Assembly: GCF_022374895.2 (NCBI RefSeq)
Contig: NZ_CP092423.2
Coordinates: 5,146,001-5,210,000, forward strand
Source of the DNA: Mycobacterium lentiflavum
GTDB lineage: Bacteria; Actinomycetota; Actinomycetes; Mycobacteriales; Mycobacteriaceae
Direction: 5' to 3'
DNA length: 64,000 nucleotides
The notes beneath the pieces are model-generated. The model was not told the DNA's origin and ran no database searches. It was given only the letters and a program-made list of their open reading frames with translations. A program made the translations under genes and the position numbers. This document shows positions 60,493 through 64,000 of the stretch, one piece after another; the first letter of the stretch is position 1; every line of letters begins with the position of its first letter.

Positions 60493-61326
60493 ATGGCACG
60501 CTCTGACGTCCTGGTCTCCGCCGAGTGGGCGGAGAAAAACCTCGACACGGCGAACGTCGTGTTCGTCGAGGTCGACGAGGACACCAGTGCCTACGACGGA
60601 GGCCACATCGCCGGTGCGATCAGGCTCGACTGGCGCACCGACCTGCAGGACCCCGTCAAGCGCGACTTCGTCGACGCCCAGCAGTTCTCGAAACTGCTGT
60701 CCGACCGCGGCATCGCCAACGACGACACCGTGGTGCTCTACGGCGGCAACAACAACTGGTTCGCCGCGTACGCCTACTGGTACTTCAAGCTGTACGGCCA
60801 CCACGACGTCAAGCTGCTCGACGGCGGCCGCAAGAAGTGGGAGCTCGACGGACGCCCGCTGACCGCCGACACCGTCAGCCGGCCGGCCACCTCGTACACC
60901 GCCGCGCCGCCGGACAACACGATCCGGGCGTTCCGGGACGAGGTCATCGCGGCCATCAACACCAAAAACCTGGTCGACGTGCGCTCCCCCGACGAGTTCT
61001 CGGGAAAGATCCTGGCGCCCGCGCACCTGCCGCAGGAGCAAAGCCAGCGACCCGGACACATCCCGGGAGCGATTAACGTGCCGTGGAGCCGCGCCGCTAA
61101 CGAGGACGGCACCTTCAAGTCGGACGAGGAGCTGGCCAAGCTGTACGCCGATGCCGGCCTGGACGGCACCAAGGAAACGATTGCCTACTGCCGAATCGGG
61201 GAACGTTCGTCGCACACCTGGTTCGTTCTGCAGGAATTACTCGGGCATAAGAACGTCAAGAACTACGACGGCAGTTGGACGGAATACGGCTCCCTGGTGG
61301 GCGCCCCGATCGAGTTGGGAAGCTGA
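60493..61326 (+). CDS. cysA2: Sulfurtransferase/rhodanese CysA2 (SseA-type)
   Basis: 277 residues with two rhodanese domains. The first contains VVFVEVDEDTSAYDGGHIAGAIRLDW, and the second ends with the catalytic cysteine loop IAYCRIGERSSHTWF (CRxGxR). It transfers sulfane sulfur, for example from thiosulfate to cyanide or a protein thiol. Length equals M. tuberculosis CysA2 (Rv0815c). AAAGGAT precedes the ATG at 60493; the longer frame from 60376 overlaps the previous gene. It is followed 1 bp later by sseC2. Confidence 0.93.
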   Translation: MARSDVLVSAEWAEKNLDTANVVFVEVDEDTSAYDGGHIAGAIRLDWRTDLQDPVKRDFVDAQQFSKLLSDRGIANDDTVVLYGGNNNWFAAYAYWYFKLYGHHDVKLLDGGRKKWELDGRPLTADTVSRPATSYTAAPPDNTIRAFRDEVIAAINTKNLVDVRSPDEFSGKILAPAHLPQEQSQRPGHIPGAINVPWSRAANEDGTFKSDEELAKLYADAGLDGTKETIAYCRIGERSSHTWFVLQELLGHKNVKNYDGSWTEYGSLVGAPIELGS

Positions 61327-61327
61327 T

Positions 61328-61630
61328 ATGTGCTCTGCACCTAGGCAAGGACAGACGTTGCCGGCCAGCGTCGACCTGGAGAAGGAAACCGTGATCACCG
61401 GCCGCGTCGTCGACCGCGACGGCCAGGCCGTCGGTGGCGCGTTTGTCCGCCTGCTGGACTCGTCTGACGAGTTCACGGCAGAGGTCGTGGCGTCGGCCAC
61501 CGGCGACTTCCGGTTCTTCGCGGCACCGGGAGCGTGGACGCTGCGGGCGCTGTCCAAGGCGGGCAACGGCGACGCCGTCGTCGCGCCGTCGGGCGCCGGT
61601 ATCCACGAGGTGGACGTCAAGATCGCATGA
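61328..61630 (+). CDS. sseC2: SseC2-type DUF1416 protein
   Basis: 100 residues, a single small beta-sandwich domain: VITGRVVDRDGQAVGGAFVRLLDSSDEFTAEVVASATGDFRFFAAPG, with a conserved CSAPRQGQ N-terminus whose cysteine may carry sulfur. It is always paired with the CysA sulfurtransferase in mycobacteria (Rv0814c), so it probably assists sulfur transfer. It starts 1 nt after cysA2. Confidence 0.9.
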   Translation: MCSAPRQGQTLPASVDLEKETVITGRVVDRDGQAVGGAFVRLLDSSDEFTAEVVASATGDFRFFAAPGAWTLRALSKAGNGDAVVAPSGAGIHEVDVKIA

Positions 61631-61683
61631 CCGCTGACGCCGCGACCGGGATGCCGGAAGCGCGGTTGACGGCGCGAGGCGAA

Positions 61684-61689
61684 TAGACT
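61684..61689 (+). promoter_or_regulatory. -10 element of a leaderless promoter (TAGACT)
   Basis: TAGACT ends exactly 7 nt before the GTG at 61697, so a leaderless transcript of the small membrane ORF and nitrobindin gene is likely. Confidence 0.55.
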
Positions 61690-61696
61690 CGCTAGC

Positions 61697-61795
61697 GTGG
61701 TGCTCTTCTTCGAGATCATGCTGGTCGCGGCAGTCGTGGTCATCTCCTGGTTTGCGTTGTACACCCTCTACCGGCTCATCACCGACGAGTCGTGA
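61697..61795 (+). CDS. 32-residue single-helix membrane peptide
   Basis: GTG-started ORF: MVLFFEIMLVAAVVVISWFA, then LYTLYRLITDES. It is one hydrophobic helix of about 22 residues with an acidic C-terminus. A leaderless promoter (-10 TAGACT, 7 nt) points exactly at its start, and its stop overlaps the nitrobindin start as GTGA, so it is translated and coupled to that gene. No family known to me; it may be a small membrane partner. Confidence 0.65.
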   Translation: MVLFFEIMLVAAVVVISWFALYTLYRLITDES

Positions 61796-62457
61796 CTTAC
61801 GAGGACCCTGAGGGACCGGCCGGTTCTGCAGGCTCCGGCGACCGCGCGATGGCTGCCGCCGCCGAACGCGCCAAGGTGACCGCGGCCCGCAACATCCCCG
61901 CCTTCGACGATCTGCCGGTCCCGCCCGACACGGCGAACCTGCGCGAAGGCGCCAACCTCAACGACGCACTGCTCGCCTTGCTGCCGCTGGTCGGCGTGTG
62001 GCGCGGGGAGGGCGAGGGCCGGGGACCCGATGGCGACTACCGATTCGGGCAGCAGATCGTGGTCTCCCACGACGGCGGCGACTACCTGAATTGGGAAGCC
62101 AGATCCTGGCGCCTGGACGCCGGGGGAAATTACCAGGAGCCCGGCCTGCGCGAGACCGGCTTCTGGCGGTTCGTCCTCGACCCCGACGATCCGAGCGAAT
62201 CCCAGGCCATCGAGCTGTTGCTCGCCCACTCGTCCGGTTACGTCGAACTCTTCTATGGGCGACCGCGCAACCAGTCGTCGTGGGAGCTGGTGACCGATGC
62301 CCTGGCCCGTAGCCGGTCGGGGGTTCTGGTCGGTGGCGCCAAGCGCCTCTACGGCATCGTCGAAGGCGGTGACCTCGCCTACGTGGAGGAGCGGGTGGAC
62401 GCCGACGGCGGACTGGTCCCGCATCTGTCGGCCCGGCTGTCGCGATTCGTCGGCTAG
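61792..62457 (+). CDS. Nitrobindin-like FABP-fold protein (Rv0813c homologue)
   Basis: 221 residues. A short acidic N-terminal tail leads into the ten-strand barrel: LLPLVGVWRGEGEGRGPDGDYRFGQQIVVSHDGGDYLNWEARSWRL (the GxWxGxG motif), then SGYVELFYGRPRNQSSWEL and a late GLVPHLSARLSRF. Mycobacterial Rv0813c is the structural prototype; related nitrobindins bind ferric heme and react with nitric oxide or peroxynitrite, with a proximal His in the HLSARL segment. It overlaps the small membrane peptide by 4 bp. Confidence 0.88.
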   Translation: MTYEDPEGPAGSAGSGDRAMAAAAERAKVTAARNIPAFDDLPVPPDTANLREGANLNDALLALLPLVGVWRGEGEGRGPDGDYRFGQQIVVSHDGGDYLNWEARSWRLDAGGNYQEPGLRETGFWRFVLDPDDPSESQAIELLLAHSSGYVELFYGRPRNQSSWELVTDALARSRSGVLVGGAKRLYGIVEGGDLAYVEERVDADGGLVPHLSARLSRFVG

Positions 62458-62574
62458 CGGCCCGCTGCTGTTGCCGGACTGGCTAATTCGCGCTCGCACC
62501 AAATCATTGCCATCGCCCAATTTTTTGCGTGTACTGTTCGACGTCCGAGCAGCCGCGCGAAGGGAGATCGGCGG

Positions 62575-64000
62575 ATGCGTCCCACGAGGGCACCCTCGCC
62601 CATCTTGCGCTGGGCGGTAACCGCGGTCGGCCTGCTGATGATCGCCTACCTGGCCGTGCTGGACGTGCGCCCCTCCATCGACGACTCTTTTCCAGCCTGG
62701 GTGGGGTGGTTCGGTCGGCCGGGATCGATGCCGACGCTCGCCGTCGTTGTCGTCGTGCTCATTTGGGCTTCCGTGCTGAATTTCCGCTCGGGTAGCCACC
62801 GGGTGGTGGGTGTTTCGTTCACCCTGATCGCAGCTCTGGTCCCGATGACGGCGATTCTCGGGCTGACGTCCTATTGGGGATGTCACGATGCCAACCATCC
62901 CGCCTTGTTCACACCCCTGATGGCGACGGCCAGTCTGGTCAAGGGCGGCACCGGGGACTTCTCGGTCAGTGGCAAAACCTGCCCGAGCCCCACGCCAGTC
63001 GGCCTGGAACTGGCCCGGATCGCCGCGCTGTCGGCGATTTTCACCGGGTTGGGCGGTGCCGTGGTCGGGGTCTTCCGATCCCAGGTGGACCGAATGCGCG
63101 CCAACTGGGCCGAATCCGTCACGGCGGTCGTCGGTATCGACAGTGATACCCAGTCGATGCTCAGCGCCGTCGCGCGCACCTTGGACCGACGCAGCACCCT
63201 GGTCGTCATCACGGGCGCCAGCGACGACCGTGTTCAGGGGGCCCGCCGCCAAGGCGCCCGGGTGGTGCTGGTGGACTTCAACAACCCGTCGACACTGGTG
63301 TCACTTCGGTTGTGGCGCCGCCTTTCTCGGCTCTACCTAATGGCACCGGACCCGGCGCTCAACCTGTCGTGGCTGGATCTGATCAGCCGCCGGCTCTCCG
63401 AAATCGCGCACAAGCAGCGGTTGCCGCTGATCGTGCGCATGGACGATCCCTGGCTGGCCCAGGCGTGGCGCGCCCAGCAGTTCGGCGGATCGGACACCCG
63501 ATGGGCGGCCGACGTGGTCGGCAAATACGAGGTGACCGCGGGCCGGTTACTCAACAGCATCATGGCGACGGGGCGTACCAAGCATGTATTCGTCTGCGGC
63601 ACTTCACAATTGACACTGGCACTGTGCGCGGACCTGACTCAACGCGCGCTGGAGCGCGACTTCTACACGCCGCCCGGCGCGGTCGCGTTGCCCGCGCTGA
63701 CCCTCGTCGAAAGAGACGCCGAAGATTACCTGCGCGATCACGAGTTCCACCGCCAGCAAGCCGGATTCGCCTCGGAGGGCCCGACGATCGACGCGGTGGC
63801 CGAGGCTCCGACGGTACCGACCATGCTGAAGCTGATCGACGAAGTCGACCCTGCCACCAGCGCGGTCATCTTCGTCGACGTGCATGCCGGGACAACTGCG
63901 GCCAGGCTGGCCGCCCGCTTCCCCGACATGCCCATCTACGCCTCTGACCTGAACACCAGCATCACCGATGACTCGATCCAGGTCGTCGGCCGACTGCAGT
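62575..64000 (+). CDS. Membrane protein with Rossmann/TrkA-N-like nucleotide-binding domain, 3' end outside window
   Basis: At least 475 residues, open to the window edge. Four hydrophobic segments (WAVTAVGLLMIAYLAVLDV, PTLAVVVVVLIWASVLNF, VVGVSFTLIAALVPMTAIL, and a helix after VGLELARIAALSAIF) precede a soluble part with STLVVITGASDDRVQGARRQGARVVLVDFNNPSTL, HVFVCGTSQLTLALCADLT and VIFVDVHAGTTAARLAARFPDMPIYASDLN. This resembles TrkA-N/RCK-type nucleotide-binding domains attached to ion channels or to RyR-domain proteins of actinobacteria. AGGGAG precedes the ATG. A potassium-transport role is possible but not proven. Confidence 0.75.
   Translation, partial: MRPTRAPSPILRWAVTAVGLLMIAYLAVLDVRPSIDDSFPAWVGWFGRPGSMPTLAVVVVVLIWASVLNFRSGSHRVVGVSFTLIAALVPMTAILGLTSYWGCHDANHPALFTPLMATASLVKGGTGDFSVSGKTCPSPTPVGLELARIAALSAIFTGLGGAVVGVFRSQVDRMRANWAESVTAVVGIDSDTQSMLSAVARTLDRRSTLVVITGASDDRVQGARRQGARVVLVDFNNPSTLVSLRLWRRLSRLYLMAPDPALNLSWLDLISRRLSEIAHKQRLPLIVRMDDPWLAQAWRAQQFGGSDTRWAADVVGKYEVTAGRLLNSIMATGRTKHVFVCGTSQLTLALCADLTQRALERDFYTPPGAVALPALTLVERDAEDYLRDHEFHRQQAGFASEGPTIDAVAEAPTVPTMLKLIDEVDPATSAVIFVDVHAGTTAARLAARFPDMPIYASDLNTSITDDSIQVVGRLQ

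Overview
The window is a 64-kb piece of a mycobacterial chromosome (high GC, probably a non-tuberculous species). The evidence is the right third, which follows gene for gene the M. tuberculosis Rv0831c-to-Rv0813c neighbourhood as I remember it: desA1, dus, an LCP protein, phoY2, pstB/phoT, mshD, glnR, lmeA, thiX, cysA2, sseC2 and a nitrobindin. Many F420-linked, fatty-acid and mycothiol genes and repeated leaderless promoters (TANNNT, 7 nt, start codon) fit the same assignment.

Layout. (1) 1-9.0 kb: an acyl-CoA degradation locus with a thiolase, an alpha/beta hydrolase, an enoyl-CoA hydratase, two acyl-CoA dehydrogenases, an acyl-CoA ligase, a 2Fe-2S ferredoxin, a dimeric-barrel protein and an amidohydrolase. 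Two matching palindromes (GAGAA-N5-TTCTC) sit in its two divergent promoter regions and probably bind one TetR-type regulator. (2) 9.0-13.0 kb: a minus-strand operon with a B12-dependent acyl-CoA mutase split into two subunits, an LLM oxidoreductase and a class III CoA-transferase. (3) 13.2-18.8 kb: an amidase, a methyltransferase, a VanX-like dipeptidase, a decayed LLM gene, a secreted protein, an F420-type flavin-binding protein and a lipidated papain-like protease.

(4) 18,945-42,522: a 23.5-kb integrative element in the 3' end of tRNA-Phe, bounded by perfect 51-bp direct repeats. Its mobility end (Pra-like activator, FtsK/Tra translocase fused to an excisionase-like HTH, tyrosine integrase) is damaged: the Walker A lysine of the translocase is asparagine and the integrase is frameshifted near its N-terminus. 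The cargo is mostly intact and looks like conflict or defence functions: a type IIG restriction-modification enzyme, a separate N6-adenine methyltransferase, a zinc-hook SMC-like ATPase, an alpha/beta hydrolase beside a caspase-STAND-propeller giant protein, a GPGGGLST-repeat protein, and a LysM giant protein with a lipase-like partner. A broken gene with a HEPN-like Rx4H motif also lies here. I propose a stranded island that has kept its immune cargo.

(5) 42.5-43.0 kb: tRNA-Phe, tRNA-Asp, tRNA-Glu and tRNA-Lys. (6) 43-64 kb: conserved core genes, including the pstS-pstC-pstA-pstB phosphate transporter convergent with its regulator phoY2, the glnR-mshD pair, and a sulfur operon preceded by a polycysteine leader peptide that probably acts as a cysteine-responsive attenuator. 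The last gene runs off the right edge.
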